Origin: Gammaproteobacteria bacterium
GTDB taxonomy: Bacteria; Pseudomonadota; Gammaproteobacteria; Coxiellales; Coxiellaceae
Assembly: GCA_021774015.1 (NCBI GenBank)
Contig: JAJFJO010000092.1
Span: 1-6,422, forward strand
DNA length: 6,422 nucleotides
Reading direction: 5' to 3'
The notes under the pieces: generated by a model
Databases searched by the model: none
What the model was told of the DNA's origin: nothing
What the model saw: the letters and a program-made list of their open reading frames with translations, nothing else
Part shown: in pieces, positions 6,403 through 6,422 of the stretch
How the letters are laid out: every line of letters begins with the position of its first letter
Position numbering within the stretch: position 1 is the stretch's first letter
Translations under genes and position numbers: made by a program

Positions 6403-6422
6403 TATAATTCCTTATGCTATAT

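Overview
The window looks like AT-rich gammaproteobacterial chromosome. CarA and CarB match the enterobacterial type closely along their length, and they are the only conserved markers. The accessory content (a solitary deaminase, a decayed gene, a truncated transporter) would suit a host-associated lineage such as the Legionellales. That placement is an inference, not something the sequence proves.

Layout, read along the minus strand from right to left. At 6402-5665 is a permease of the auxin efflux carrier type that has lost its last quarter. At 5565-4936 is a small stand-alone protein with the zinc-binding signature of the cytidine deaminase superfamily, behind a strong ribosome binding site. 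Facing it on the plus strand, 4054-4916 is the wreck of one gene of about 287 codons. It can be rebuilt across an amber codon, an opal codon and a one-base frameshift, and it would otherwise look like three short unrelated open frames. From 3830 the minus strand carries an AAA_14/DUF4143 ATPase, an intramembrane rhomboid protease whose start lies 2 bases after the ATPase stop, then carA and the first 218 codons of carB.

How the genes work together. CarA (glutaminase) and CarB (synthetase) form carbamoyl phosphate synthetase, which feeds pyrimidine and arginine synthesis. They are 8 bases apart, with the carB ribosome binding site overlapping the carA stop. A good sigma-70-type promoter sits across the end of the rhomboid gene, so carAB is probably transcribed independently even though it also lies downstream of ATPase-rhomboid. 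No functional link between the ATPase, the rhomboid and carAB can be read from the sequence.

Most interesting points: the deaminase, which has intact catalytic residues and no recognisable immunity gene; three 16-base repeats exactly 32 bases apart in front of the ATPase gene; the reconstructed pseudogene; and an inverted repeat at the convergent gene ends that encodes Glu-Pro-Glu in both proteins. The stretch 3831-6402 reads as a patch of gene gain and decay beside a conserved housekeeping operon.
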